A stretch of 64,000 bases of DNA from Ancistrus triradiatus (GCA_025084515.1 JAJAGP010000101.1:620001-684000), one strand, 5' to 3'; numbered from the stretch's first letter, positions 10,826 to 21,368 are shown. Notes: generated by a model not told the origin, from the letters alone. Numbers and translations are program-made.

Positions 10826-11094
10826 AAGAGCAGAAAAGACATGTTGCTTTTATTGTGGTGACTGGTTATTCTGATTAATTTCAGAGCTAAGACTATCAAT
10901 CTCTCAAGAAACTATCAATAAAGATAAGATATCTACATGTTAAAATCTAACATATTTTGATATCTTATTGGGGAGATTGTGTGGGTAGCTGGGGGAAACA
11001 GACACTTTAACATTGAGTTGCTGGGCTGGCCAGGAAAAGTCCAGGGCTGAATTTATTTCCCAGTCCAGCCCTGCACAGAGCTCCAGCAGCAAAT

Positions 11095-11720
11095 ATGCCT
11101 CAAAATCAACCGGTAAGAGGAGGTTGTGTGAGGTCTTTATATAACTTCTGTAAAGAAGAGATGAATACAAGAAGAAAAGACTGGTTTGGACAAATGAACA
11201 CAGCCAGTGGACATCTAAAACAATGGAAATCTGTTGTTTGGTTAGACATGTCCAAATTGGAACTTTTTGCCACCAACTGTTGAGATTTTATGAGACACAA
11301 AACGAACGTATGACTCCAGCAAGGGTGGCCATGATTGTGATTGTGTGGGATGTGCTTTGATGGTATGGGTATATATCAATGGTAAAGCTGTCATAGATTT
11401 GTATAAAGTTGGAGACACACTGAACAAGCATGGCTTCCACAGCATTTTGCAGCAGTATTACTTTCCACCTGGTGGGCGGCAAGTTGGACAGTCATTTATT
11501 TTACAAAAAGATAAACATACTGTGTAAGAATCAAGGAAATAGAGGGAGGGCAGCAACAGCCTTCAAAATCACCTGATCTGAACCCTATAAAACTACTTGG
11601 GAATGTCTTGGACAGGGACCAAGAGCAAGGCAGCCACCATGTTCTCAGACATTGTGGGAACTCCTTTAGGAGTGTTGAAGAAGTATTGGTGGTGGCAACA
11701 TGTGGAAGTTGATCAAAATA
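11095..11720 (+). mobile_element. Degenerate Tc1-like transposase copy
   Basis: Broken forward frames carry Tc1 transposase landmarks: a KSVVWLDMSKLELF stretch (11228-11270) resembling the first catalytic-Asp region, and CAACAGCCTTCAAAATCACC then GATCTGAACCCTATA (about 11550-11590), resembling the SPDLNPIE motif. No terminal repeats are recognised. Confidence 0.6.
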
Positions 11721-11789
11721 ATGTCAAGAGTCTGAAATGCTGCCTTCAAGCAAAAGAGGGCTATTCTAAATCTATTCTAAAATTTAATC

Positions 11790-12150
11790 AAATAAAGTCC
11801 TACTCCTAACATTTAAAGCACTTAATGGTTTAAGCCCTGCCTATCTGTCTGGTTTGCTCAACCACTATCCTCCTCTCTGCTCTTTAAGGTCCTTCGATTG
11901 TGGTTTATTGGCTACTCGCAGGTAGGCTGGCCACTATGGGTGGCAGAGCTTTTAGTGTGGCTGCCCCTCTGCTCTGGAACATTTTTCCTTTATCCTTGCA
12001 TGCTGTAACTTCTCTTTCTCAGTTTAAAATCTATCTAATATGTCATTGCTTCACTCAGCCAAGACTGTTGTGTAGAAGAATGTATAGCAACCTTGTCAGT
12101 TTTGAAATGTTCTATACGAGTAAAATGTATTATTATCATTATTAATATAT
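11790..12150 (+). mobile_element. L2/CR1-group LINE fragment (reverse transcriptase C-terminal end)
   Basis: Frame fragments read KALNGLSPAYLSGLLNHYPP, then a RAFSVAAPLLWN stretch near 11940-11985. These match the C-terminal motifs of the LINE at 17273-18223 (YNALHGLAPHYLSELL, GGKVFSYMPPQLWN). Only the last ~110 codons remain and the 5' part is absent. Confidence 0.75.
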
Positions 12151-12609
12151 TCATTCATTTTCTTATCCGTTACATCCGTTCCATTTCTGTAGGACAATTC
12201 CATTGAATATTGAATTTTATTTGCATTGCTTATTAACTTCTTTCCTGTAAGTTGAATAAAATAGCTAAAATTTTGAGTCTTTGACTGTTCCTGGGCTACT
12301 GTGAATTTTCTTGTAAGTTTGACTCAGGCAAGAGTGTGAGGTCATATGTGCACCCACTGAAGTGTTGCTGTAGCTTATAGGTTCACAACTGTTTCATGTC
12401 CTCTATGAACAGTTTCTACCCCATTTTTATTCACTCCATGTCTCTGTATCAGCAGGTCAGTCTACACATGCTGCTCTTTGCCCTAGCTGAGGAAGATCTT
12501 TTGTAGCAAAGACACACATAGAGCCTTAGATGTGAATGAATTACTAAAACACACCACAAAGCCAAGATAAGACAAGAGATGGCAGGGGAGGAAAATACAT
12601 TTCCAGCTT

Positions 12610-13130
12610 CTGTGAGGAATTCAATCCCAGACTGACTTCATGTAGGAGATGAAAATATTTGGGTTTAGATGCAGAAGTGTCCAGTCTGAATTTAGCTTTG
12701 TGACATGGCACGTTATCCTGCTGGAAGTAGCCAGCAGAAGATGGTACACTGTGTTCTTAAAGAAATGGACATGATCAACAATACTCAGGTAGGCTGTGGA
12801 AAGTATCCCCCAGACTGTTACACCACCAGCAGTTTGAACCACTGATACAAGGGAGGAAGGATCCATGCTTTTATGTTGTTTATGCCAAATTCTTACCCTA
12901 CCATCTGCATGTCGGAGCAGAAATCGAGACTCATCAGACCAGGCAATGTTTTTCCAATCTTTTATAGTGCAATAATTGGGTAGCCTCATTTTCTGAAATA
13001 CTCAGACCAGCCTGTCAAGCACCAAAAACCATTCCATGTTCACAGTCACTTAAATAACGTTTCTTCCCCATTCTCTTGCTCAGTTTGAACTTGAGCTGGT
13101 TGTTATGTCCATATCTACAGTAGAAGCCAG
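12610..13130 (-). mobile_element. Degenerate Tc1-like transposase (family E)
   Basis: The minus-strand 122-codon frame at 12989-12621 carries KDWKNIAWSDESRFLLRHAD then GRVRIWHKQHKSMDPSSLVS, the first-Asp region of a Tc1-type DDE transposase, with internal deletions afterwards. Positions 13110-12990 correspond to the N-terminal coding part (CTTCCCCATTCTC start, complement). The rest of the N-terminus and the terminal repeats are missing. It is inactive. Confidence 0.8.
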
Positions 13131-13169
13131 ATATTTACAGGTAGAGATCTACAACACGCAGTCTTATGA

Positions 13170-14160
13170 GCCCCAAGGAAGATGAATGAGAAAATCTGCT
13201 CCAGTAAAGCAGATTAATATAATGCAGGGCGTTTGCTGTCTGAAACCATATAGTGGGTCTTTGACAGGCGATTGCGGCTATTCTGAATTTTACAAGACCC
13301 TAAAGACACAGCAAATCCACTATCAGCTATTAAGAGAATTTATACCACAGTTAGTTCCGACCCGCAATCTGAGAGACGTCTTCCGCCGAGACATTATTGA
13401 AGATAATGGCACTGTGACCGACGCTCTATAAGTATTAATCCGCGGCACACACGTAACCTAGCAACGACGCCGGCCAGAAAAAGCAGTCAAGTTATTATGA
13501 GTAAAACACTGCCGAAATGAAAGTTATTACTTTATAAAATCTATTGGTTTTGAAAGCGATATGAATTTGGAAGATGAAGCTATTAATGACCAACCTGAGC
13601 CAAAGGTTTATCACCTACAGGATTTGGAAGCGCTGGAAAAGCGAAACGAATTCAGTACTTTAAATCAATCGTCTCCCGCGCTCTTCATGGATTCACAGCT
13701 CGACTGAAGAGCAACGAGACTGAAGATCAGTTTTAGTCCCATCAACAAAAATGACCTGAATCAGCTTCATCCCTCACAAAGACGTCGTTTGCTGGACTTA
13801 AACTCTGCATCTTTCATTAAACACCATCCGCGGCTAATCGGGCGTTCATTGATCTGACAGGTACGTTATCTGCAAGTCCAGCTCTAACCCAGAGAAGCTG
13901 CTGATGCTCTGTAACTCTGCTGTTACATTTCTGACTGATAAGATTAACATTAAGAGCTTCAGATATATATCAGATAGCATACAGATTTATAATCGCTAAT
14001 CAAACGGGATCCTAGACTTTGGTTAGAATACCGGGATCTCACTCCGATTTGCTACAGTCGGTAGAATAGTGGATCTTAGTAACAGCTTACCTTGTAAACC
14101 TGACTCATTTTATTTGCTGAATGTAAATAAACTTTCTCTTTAATAAATTAAAACTTACCA
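13170..14160 (+). other. Unassigned coding-like block, possible processed pseudogene or unknown element
   Basis: A GC-richer, CpG-containing stretch in the middle of intron 9. Forward frames: 81 codons at 13186-13431 (REFIPQLVPTRNLRDVFRRD), then in another frame NLEDEAINDQPEPKVYHLQD near 13565, then LNQLHPSQRRRLLDLNSASF near 13755-13815. It ends with an apparent 3' untranslated part bearing AATAAA near 14125. I do not recognise the protein. Composition and frame-like spacing suggest a decayed coding sequence rather than random intron. There is no poly-A tail and no clear target duplication. Confidence 0.4.
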
Positions 14161-14229
14161 ATCGATATATTTGTGTTTATTGTCTGAATAATAAACAGTT
14201 ATGGGTAATTCTGTTCCTAGACTTTAATG

Positions 14230-14269
14230 CCGCGAGGTAACAATAGAATGGAACTATTTTACCTCGCGG
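14230..14269. repeat. Short inverted repeat (hairpin)
   Basis: CCGCGAGGTAA (14230-14240) and TTACCTCGCGG (14259-14269) are perfect complements with an 18-nt spacer. Confidence 0.8.
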
Positions 14270-14359
14270 AAGGGGGATAAAGTTTTTTAAAATTGTTTTT
14301 TCTGTCCTTTTTATCTTAAAACCTAACAATAAATGATAAACGATAACGGAACTGTGGTA

Positions 14360-14490
14360 TAAAAGCAATAAGGCACTCGAGGGGGTGCATTATTGTGAAT
14401 ATATCACAGGAAAGAGGCGTTACTAACAACACCTCTTTCCTGTGATATATTCACAATAATGCACACCCTCTCGTGCCTTATTGCTTTAAT
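14360..14490. repeat. Long near-perfect palindrome
   Basis: Arms of about 58 bp (14361-14420 and 14431-14488) around a 10-nt centre, TACTAACAAC. The inner part AATATATCACAGGAAAGAGG is matched exactly by its complement. A few mismatches lie further out (CTCGAGGGGG against CCCTCTCG). It may be a foldback MITE or part of the neighbouring unassigned block. Confidence 0.85.
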
Positions 14491-15188
14491 ATCAACACCT
14501 TGAAGTAACAGGTGATGCTGCCAGAGAAAGGATTTGGGAGGCCCAAATCCTCTTCAAACTGAGATGTCCACCTGCTGAAATGTACAGTTCTCAAAGATAG
14601 GAAAAAGCCTTCAAAAACTGTCAGCAGAATACATAACCTCAGAAAACAAGATTCTTTCAAGAAGACGGAAAGAACGCGGAGAGAACGCTGAAGCGAGGAT
14701 TGCGAGAATCTGGCAACCCAGACCAATTTCCCCTGATTGCACACAGGACGCATGCTGTTTTGTAGCTGTTAGCATTTTTTTACCTTTGAACTATTTTAGT
14801 TACCGATCGCATCTGTATCGTAAATAATCGTATATATAGTACTTTTTTACAACATCTTAATCATTTTCTTCTTGTACTGGCGGATTTTTTTTTTTTTTGC
14901 CGCTAATTGTTATTTAGTAACTTTACAGGTATACCGGCTTGTGTTTGCAGTAATTAGCCATTAGATAATTACCAGTGTTGCATCTTCTTTTGCAGTAGTG
15001 TGTGTTTTTATAACTTTTTTACAGAGATTTAGTTTTTTCTGACGTTTTGTATTAACTTTCCATTAACGCTTTAATCGAACATTGCATTGGACCATCGGCT
15101 GCAGCTGAGCCATATCTTCACTCGGCACCCCACAACACCACTCGAAGCTAAGTACCTTTAATGCATTAATTGTATTAATTGTACTAAC

Positions 15189-16058
15189 ATGGCTTCTGCT
15201 GTGCTTGTTCCCTGTGCCGAGTGTGGCATGTTTAGTTACTCTTCCTCCGTCATTAGTTTAAATTTTATTTGTGATAGGTGTAGGCTTGTAGCCAGTCTGA
15301 TGGAGAAGATTGTAGTTTTAGAGGCGCGCATCCAGACATTAGGGAAGGCTAGCTCAGCTCCTAGCTTAGCAGATCTGGATGTCAAAGGTGAATTTAGAGC
15401 CCCCACCCCGGCAGAGCCCTCGCAGCAGGACAAGTGGGTGATGGTTCAGCGACGTAGTCGTAAGACTAGCCCACGAGAGCACCACTCTTTACCTGTTCAC
15501 GTGTCCAACAGGTTTACCCTCCTCAGTGATGCACCCACTGAGCAGCCTGTTGAAAGAGCTCTGGTCATAGGTGACTCTATTTTACGACACGTGAAACTAG
15601 CTACCCCTTTAGGGACACCAGCAGCTAGAGTTACCTGTATCCCCAGAGCCAGAGTGCCGGACATTGTAACGAGTCTTAGTGAACTCGAGAGCCGCAGATT
15701 CTCTAGGATAGTTATTCATGTAGGGGCTAATGTAATACGCCTTCGTCAGTCAGAGGTTACTGAGGCTAATTTTGTAGAGGTGGTTAGAGTGGCGAAGGCA
15801 ATGTTCGATGCAGTAGTGTGCTCTGGCCCCATCCCAATGCGTCGAGGTGACCAAGCCTACAGCAGGTTATGGTCACTGAACGTCTGGCTGTCCAAGTGGT
15901 GCTCTGAAAACAACGTGGGCTATATAGACAACTGGACAGCCTTTGAGGGTAAGCCTGGCCTTTAAGGATGGGACGGTGTCCATCCCACTCGGGAGGGTAC
16001 TGCTCTCATCTTCTGCAACATTGCTCATAGTCTTATGGCCCGATTGGTTAGGGGCTGA
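15189..16058 (+). pseudogene. LINE ORF1: zinc-binding and SGNH-esterase domain protein, one stop
   Basis: A 258-codon frame ending at TAA 15963-15965. Reading on in the same frame gives 31 more codons to TGA 16056-16058, for a 290-codon frame. The N-terminus has CAEC then CDRC spacing (zinc-binding, PHD-like). A coiled-coil-like stretch follows around residues 40-55. The esterase domain starts at residue ~125 with ALVIGDSILRHV (GDS nucleophile block) and continues with IVIHVGANVIRLRQSE. The DGVHP block, with the expected catalytic Asp/His, lies just after the stop. Esterase-type ORF1 proteins are known in CR1/L2 LINEs. The usual GTND motif reads GANV here. Confidence 0.85.
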
Positions 16059-16107
16059 CTATCCAGAGCAGGGGACAGGCAGCAGACAGACCGGCTTAAC
16101 CAACTAT

Positions 16108-18223
16108 TCAGTATTTCTTCAGGAATTTGCTAACTTTCTTTCCTGCTTACTATTGTCAACAGACAAGGCTTTAATTGTAGGTGATTTCAATATTCCCTGG
16201 ACATGATTGCTCCTGCTAAGGTCAAACTCATTAGGGGAAAAAAGGCTAGCACCATGGTATAATGACCACACCCGTACCTTAAAGCAAAGAGCACGGCATC
16301 TAGAGCGCAAGCGGAGACATAGTAAATTGGAGGTGTTTAAGATTGCTTGGAGGGACAGCATGGCAGGGTATAAGCATGCCCTCACTAAAGCTAAAGCTGC
16401 ATACTTCTCCTCAATCATAGAGCAAAATAGTAATAATCCAAGATATCTCTTTAATACAGTCTCCAAATTAACAAAAAACCCTACAGAAAGTGATTCTCCC
16501 ATTCTGTGTAATTTTAACAGTAATGATTTCATGACTTTATTTAATGATAAGATAGAAAACATTAGGCATCTAACTCGATGCTCATCACATCACCAAACTA
16601 TTCAGCAACCTTCCAGATGCAGCACTAGTGAAGAAATCTGTTTAATGAGCTGTAAATCAAGATTAGAATCTTTTACCCCATTACTAATACTGAACTATCC
16701 GCACTGATCAGCTCGTCTAAGTCATCAACATGTTTATTAGATCCAATTCCTACACGTTTATTCAAACAAGTAATACCTAGTATTATAGAGCCAGTGTTAG
16801 TTATTTAAATTCATCCCTTACCTTTGGTTATGTGCCCAAATCCTTTAAGTCTGCCGTTATCAAACCACTGATTAAAAAAGCCTTGTGTGATATCTAATTA
16901 TAGACCAATTTCAAATCTACCCTTTCTGTCCAAAATCTTAGAAAAAGCGTCTATCAGCAGCTCTGCAGTTACCTCCAAAAGAATGAAATTTATGAAACAT
17001 GTCAGTCTGGCTTCAGGCCCCATCATAGTACTGAAACAGCATTAATTAGGGTACTAAGTGACTTGTTGATGTCCTTGGATAAGGGATGTGTTTCTTTTCT
17101 TATTCTGTTAGATTTAAGTGCAGCATTTGACACTATAGATCATGATGTTTTACTAAACAGACTATAAAATACTGTAGGTATTAAGGGATTAGCACGTTCT
17201 TGGTTTAAATCCTACTTAACTGACCGGTACCAGTTTGTTCATATAAATAATCTAAGGTCTAAGCTCTCAAAAGTGAAGTATGGCGTGCCTCAGGGGTCAG
17301 TGCTTGGCCCGCTTTTATTCTCTCTTTACATGCTGCCACTAGGCTCAGTTATTCGTAAACATGGCATTAGTTTCCACTGCTATGCAGATGATACACAGCT
17401 GTACATATCAGCCAAACCTAATGACAGCCTTACAATTAACAAAATCGAAGACTGTGTAAAGGAAATAAAAGATTGGATGTTATTTAATTTTCTCTTACTT
17501 AACTCAGATAAAACTGAGGTTCTATTAGTGGGACCCAATGCTGTGAGAGACAGGTTGGCTACATCTATGCTAAATCTAGATGGCTGTCCAATATTGCCCA
17601 GTTCGTCTGTAAAAAACTTAGGGGTCACATTTGATTCAGATCTCTCCTTTGATGCGCACATTAACAGCATCACTCGTATTGCTTTCTTTCAATTACGTAA
17701 TATCGCAAAACTTAGAAATATCCTCTCTTTTAATGATGCAGAGAAACTTGTTCATGCATTTATAACCTCAAGGTTGGATTACTGTAACATCTTACTTACT
17801 GGATGCTCTAGTAAATCTATAAATAAACTTCAGTTAGTTCAGAATGCAGCTGCCCGAGTGCTAACTCGAACTAGAAAATTTCATTATATCACTCCTATGC
17901 TATCATCACTACACTGGTTACCAGTCAAATTCTGCATCGATCACAAAATACTTCTTATAACTTATAATGCTCTTCATGGCCTGGCCCCACATTATCTGAG
18001 TGAACTCTTAGAATCTTACAATCCAGCACGTCTACTTCGTTCACAGGGTACAGGACTTCTTTTATTTCCTAGAATTAAAAAAGTCACAGCAGGGGGAAAG
18101 GTTTTCTCATACATGCCCCCCCAACTATGGAACAAACTTCCCACTTTCGTTCGAGACTCAGACAGTCTCCGAAATTTTAAGTCTAGGCTAAAGACATACT
18201 TATTTGTGCAGGCTTTTGACTAG
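16108..18223 (+). pseudogene. LINE ORF2 remnant: endonuclease scrap and reverse transcriptase
   Basis: Starts inside the endonuclease (LIVGDFNIPW, about 16170-16204), then jumps directly to the linker region (APWYNDHTRTLKQRARHLER, 16250-16310), so most of the endonuclease is deleted. The reverse transcriptase follows in several frames: SGFRPHHSTETA (about 17000), SAAFDTIDHDVLL (about 17120), then a 316-codon open frame at 17273-18223. That frame has GVPQGSVLGPLLFSLYM, CYADDTQLYIS (catalytic ADD), FITSRLDYCNILLTG and the C-terminal LHWLPV and PPQLWNKLP motifs of the L2/CR1 group. At least three stops or frameshifts occur before 17273. Confidence 0.92.
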
Positions 18224-18421
18224 ATTTAGACCGGGATGCATGGCTTGGGTCACTGGGGCCAGAGTCTGGAGTCATGTCTGGCCTGCCTGCCTTGTCCGTT
18301 AGCCAAGAGTGTCAGGTGGGCGGTCTGGCTGAACTGGGCTTCGGTCCTCTTGATCTTGACTCGTGCATCCTTACCTTAGACTAAGGGCAGAGCTGGGGGT
18401 TCATAGTCACAGAGTCTTATG

Positions 18422-19115
18422 CAGTGTTGTGCGTGAACGAGTTCAAAAGAACGCGTTCATTGAACACGCTAATTTTTTCGTGAACGTTGAACTGAACGCA
18501 ACACATTTTTTAATAAAGAACTTGAATGTGAATTAGTTCACATTATGTGTCATGAACAGCAGACATCACTGTAAATGAACGTTGGAATTTGTTTTCCATT
18601 GAAAACTGAGTGACATCTGTTTTCCCCCTTTGAAAACGCAACGAGAGAAAGTTCCTCCCTCCTGTATTCTCGCTGGTGCCGCTTAAATCATGTATCACCA
18701 GACAGAAATGGTTTTTGACATTGAGTGCGCAATGCATTGCGGGAAACGTAGTGTCCAGCTGACAATAGTTAACATACTGGCTAGTTAATAACATACTGGC
18801 TTTCGCGCACGACGTTACCCGTGATGAATTGCAGCAGAGCGGGGTAGGCATAGCAATGCCGCGTACACAATTGCAGTGTCATGAGCAAATGTCTACAATG
18901 AGCAGTTTCAAAGAACGTATAGTGATTTCTAGCTTGTAGTGTGAAAAAAAGTATTTATTTTGGAATATCTCACGAAAAAAGTAAAATGAAACTGAAAACT
19001 TTGAACTAGTTCAGAATTAAAATTGTGAACTTTGAACGTGAACTGTTCACTTTGAGCCATGTATGAACTTGAAACTTGAACTAGTTCAGAAAAGCTGTGA
19101 ACTGGCACAACACTG
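18422..19115. mobile_element. hAT-type MITE with 8-bp target duplication
   Basis: A 694-bp block with terminal inverted repeats CAGTGTTGTGC (18422-18432) and GCACAACACTG (19105-19115). It is flanked on both sides by the perfect 8-bp direct repeat GTCTTATG (18414-18421 and 19116-19123), the target-site length of hAT transposases. Inside, GAAC/GTTC motifs recur (GAACTAGTTC). No transposase is encoded. It interrupts the 3' region of the LINE, so it is younger than the LINE. Confidence 0.93.
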
Positions 19116-19929
19116 GTCTTATGGTGATCAGAGAAGTTGGTTTTTGCTGTCTTCTGCCTCCCGTGGGGTTGCCGATGTCTCATGTGATCCCTCTTGGCTG
19201 TGTTACCTACCAGTTCTCTTTCTAGCGATGCTGTTATAGCTGATGCTGCCGGGGTCTCATGCTACACAAGGCATCAGTGATTGTTAATAGACACTGTGCT
19301 CTTAATCAATAACTAATTACATTTTCTGTTTTCTCTCCGAGCTGTGTTCCGGTACCAGTTCCTGCCCCACACATGGTGTTCATCCGCTGCAGCTTCACTC
19401 AAGCTGCATCCGTCATCAGCTCCAGCCCCATCATACCCGGGCCACTTAATGCCGATGTGCATATTTCACATTTTATTCGAACTATGACTCCATGACTTTA
19501 ATTTCGTTCTAAGATTTATCATCAACGCCGCCCAAGGAGGTTGGGTCCCTTTTTGAGTATTGGTCCTCCCAAGGTTTCTTCCTATAACACTCAGGGAGTT
19601 TTTCCTTGCCACTGTCGCCCTAGGCTTGCTCAATTTGGGATTGGACGTAGTTATTAGGAGATAATCTAAACTTGTAAAGTTGCTTCGAGACAATGCTCCA
19701 TTGTAAAAAGCGCTATATAAACAGATCTGACTTGACTTGAAGACCAATAACAAGAATGTTGTCTAATGCAGGTTCTGGATAATGTGTTAAATAAACTTTG
19801 CTGTCTAAGAAAAAATGTCAAAGACAGAACTGAGTTTCTTGGAGAATATGGAGAGATTGATCCAGAGTGGCTCAGCAGAGCAGAGTATACTGATGAATCT
19901 TGATTTGAGTTGCATGTTCATGGTCCATA

Positions 19930-20240
19930 GAGGTGTCTTTGAAGATCTGACCCTGATGTGGTGGTAATCGTGTGTTAGTGTGTGTTGTGCTGGTATGAGT
20001 GGATCATATACAGCAGTGCTGTTAGAGTGTTTAAACACTGTGTTCACCCACTGTGCACTGTTAGACACATCTACCATATTGCTCCTCCTTTATGCACTCA
20101 CACCAGCACAACACACACTAACACACCACTACCACATTAGTGTCCCTACAGTTCTGAGAATGATCCACCACCCAAATAGTACCTGATCTGTGCTGCTCCT
20201 GTGGGGGTCCTGACCATTAGAGAATAGAGTAAAGAGGAAT
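19930..20240. repeat. Foldback dispersed repeat
   Basis: Arms at 19970-20001 and 20095-20126 (GTGTTGTGCTGGTATGAGTG and CACTCACACCAGCACAACAC) are complementary over about 32 bp with a 93-nt loop. The flank CTGAGAATGATCCACCACCC then CTGTGGGGGTCCTGACCATT is a stretch I recall as a common fish dispersed repeat. Its transposon class is not certain. Confidence 0.7.
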
Positions 20241-20251
20241 AACAAAATACG

Positions 20252-20253
<2 letters not shown>

Positions 20254-20299
<46 letters not shown>

Positions 20300-20314
20300 G
20301 ACAGAGAGAGAGAC

Positions 20315-20351
<37 letters not shown>

Positions 20352-20352
20352 G
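20254..20352. repeat. (GA)n / (GACA)n microsatellite
   Basis: About 99 bp of AG dinucleotides grading into ACAG and GACA tetranucleotides. It creates spurious Ser/Leu-rich frames on the minus strand. Confidence 0.97.
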
Positions 20353-20859
20353 CTTGATTGCCATAAGACTACACAGGAAGTCCAGCTTCTCCCACACCTT
20401 TATTTTAATGCAGCAATGAAATGCTTGCTAAAGTGTCTACATTAATCGTGGTGGAATCAAATAAAATATCGAGTGACTCATTGCCATACCATGCTGTTCA
20501 TTCAGCCATTCAGCCCATTTAGTAAACCCTGAGAATCTCTGGGTGACTATGGCATGACCATGTGTCTGCTAAAAAGATTAACGGACAACTTTTAACTCAC
20601 CATTTTGAGCCACATTTGATTGCATCACTGGAAATGAATGGAGTGTAGCAGGTGTGTTTTGCACAGGAAAAAAATCTTGGTGTTTATTAGTCAGTGGCAA
20701 TCACCTTTTACGATGATTGAGCAGCCACTAAAAATAGAGTCTCTTAACCAGCTGTCAATCAGTGCACCTAGGGTTATGGTATAGTCATATATTCCACAGC
20801 ACCATGCCTCAGGTTACATTAATTGTGCTCAAAGTGAAGACATTATATAAAAAACATAC
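20353..20859. other. Intron 9 adjacent to exon 9, nothing recognised
   Basis: No repeat or coding signal seen apart from the splice donor of exon 9 at its right edge. Confidence 0.4.
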
Positions 20860-20970
20860 CAGGATGGTGGTGACGATGTATGTGCGGTTCTGAAATATAT
20901 AGGTCTCATTATTTCCTGACATGTAGGCTGCCATGCTCACAAATTTCTCATCCTCGTTCCAGTATCCCAC
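20860..20970 (-). CDS. gria1: AMPA glutamate receptor GluA1-like, exon 9 (ATD to ligand-binding domain linker)
   Basis: A 111-nt exon, 37 codons, phase 0, acceptor TTTCATTTCAG and donor GTATGT on the minus strand. It reads VGYWNEDEKFV, then a variable stretch, then QNRTYIVTTIL. The terminal QNRTYIVTTIL is identical to GluA1, while the other AMPA subunits have ENKTVVVTTI-like sequence there, so this is the best paralogue discriminator in the window. It encodes the end of the amino-terminal domain and the linker to S1. N-E-T and N-R-T are predicted glycosylation sequons. The human exon is 108 nt as I recall, so one codon longer here, in the variable part. Confidence 0.95.
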
Positions 20971-21002
20971 CTGAAATGAAATGAAAAGTAAAAAGTGTTT
21001 AT

Positions 21003-21189
21003 TAGTGGCATGATGCCACGGCAGTTAGAACGGTTGTCTCACAGCTCCAGTGTTTCTTGTTTGATCCCACCGTCTGTGTGGAGTTTGCATGTCCTCCCTG
21101 TGTCCGCGTGTGTTTACTCCAGGTACTATGATTTACTCCCACATTCCAAAGACGTGTGTTAGGTTAATTGCTGTTTCCAAAGTGCCCTT

Positions 21190-21233
<44 letters not shown>

Positions 21234-21368
21234 CATGTGCCCTGTGATGGATTGGCACTCTGTCTATGATTGTTCCTGCTTTGCACCCTGTGCCATCAGC
21301 TAGGCATCGGCTTTCCTGTGACCCTAACCATGATTAAGCAAATCAGAAAATGAATGAATGAATGAAAG
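21003..21368 (+). mobile_element. SINE-like dispersed repeat (DANA/Mermaid/HE1-like)
   Basis: Forward copy beginning GTGGCATGATGCC and continuing through GTGGAGTTTGCATGTCCTCC, CATTCCAAAGACGTG and CCTGTGATGGATTGGCACTC to a GAATGAATGAAT tail. The same layout recurs at 32440-32795 (forward) and in complement at 24850, 27500, 31375, 38145 and 50335. It contains a (TG)n tract at 21192-21236. The left end is only 32 bp upstream of the exon 9 acceptor. Confidence 0.75.
21192..21236. repeat. (TG)n then (GC)n microsatellite
   Basis: About 40 bp of GT repeats ending in GCGCGCGC, inside the SINE-like repeat where such tracts usually arise. Confidence 0.95.

Larger units (their letters stand above)
8825..11090. 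repeat. Dispersed repeat copy 1, split by insertions
   Basis: Three pieces (about 8825-9025, 9640-9760 and 10970-11090) match consecutive parts of a compact copy at 39045-39490. Shared stretches are GGATGGACTGGCCAT/GGATGGCCATC, ATATTGAAGTGTGCATTG, TTTGGCTGWCAGAGT, and TTCCCAGTCCAGCCCTG. The gaps hold foreign sequence, including the pogo/Tigger and Tc1 pieces listed below. The stretch at 9030-9110 (GGGTGACCAGATGTCCC) looks like another element terminus. The family is unidentified and probably a non-autonomous DNA transposon. Confidence 0.6.
14700..19740 (+). mobile_element. L2/CR1-group LINE with two degraded ORFs
   Basis: A forward-strand non-LTR retrotransposon: GC-rich leader, ORF1 with a zinc-binding start and SGNH-esterase domain (15189-16058), damaged ORF2 (16108-18223) and a long 3' region. 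The 3' region is split by a hAT MITE and ends near GCGCTATATAAACAGATCTG. The 5' edge (about 14700) is uncertain. It inserted in intron 9 antisense to the receptor gene. Two deletions remove most of the endonuclease. Confidence 0.88.

Noticed and set aside
12990..13110. Separate element from the transposase at 12621-12989
   Set aside because: It matches the N-terminal coding end expected for the same Tc1 family, so I treat it as one element.
20146..20397. Ser-Leu-Val-rich minus-strand frame
   Set aside because: Translation of the (GA)n/(GACA)n tract.
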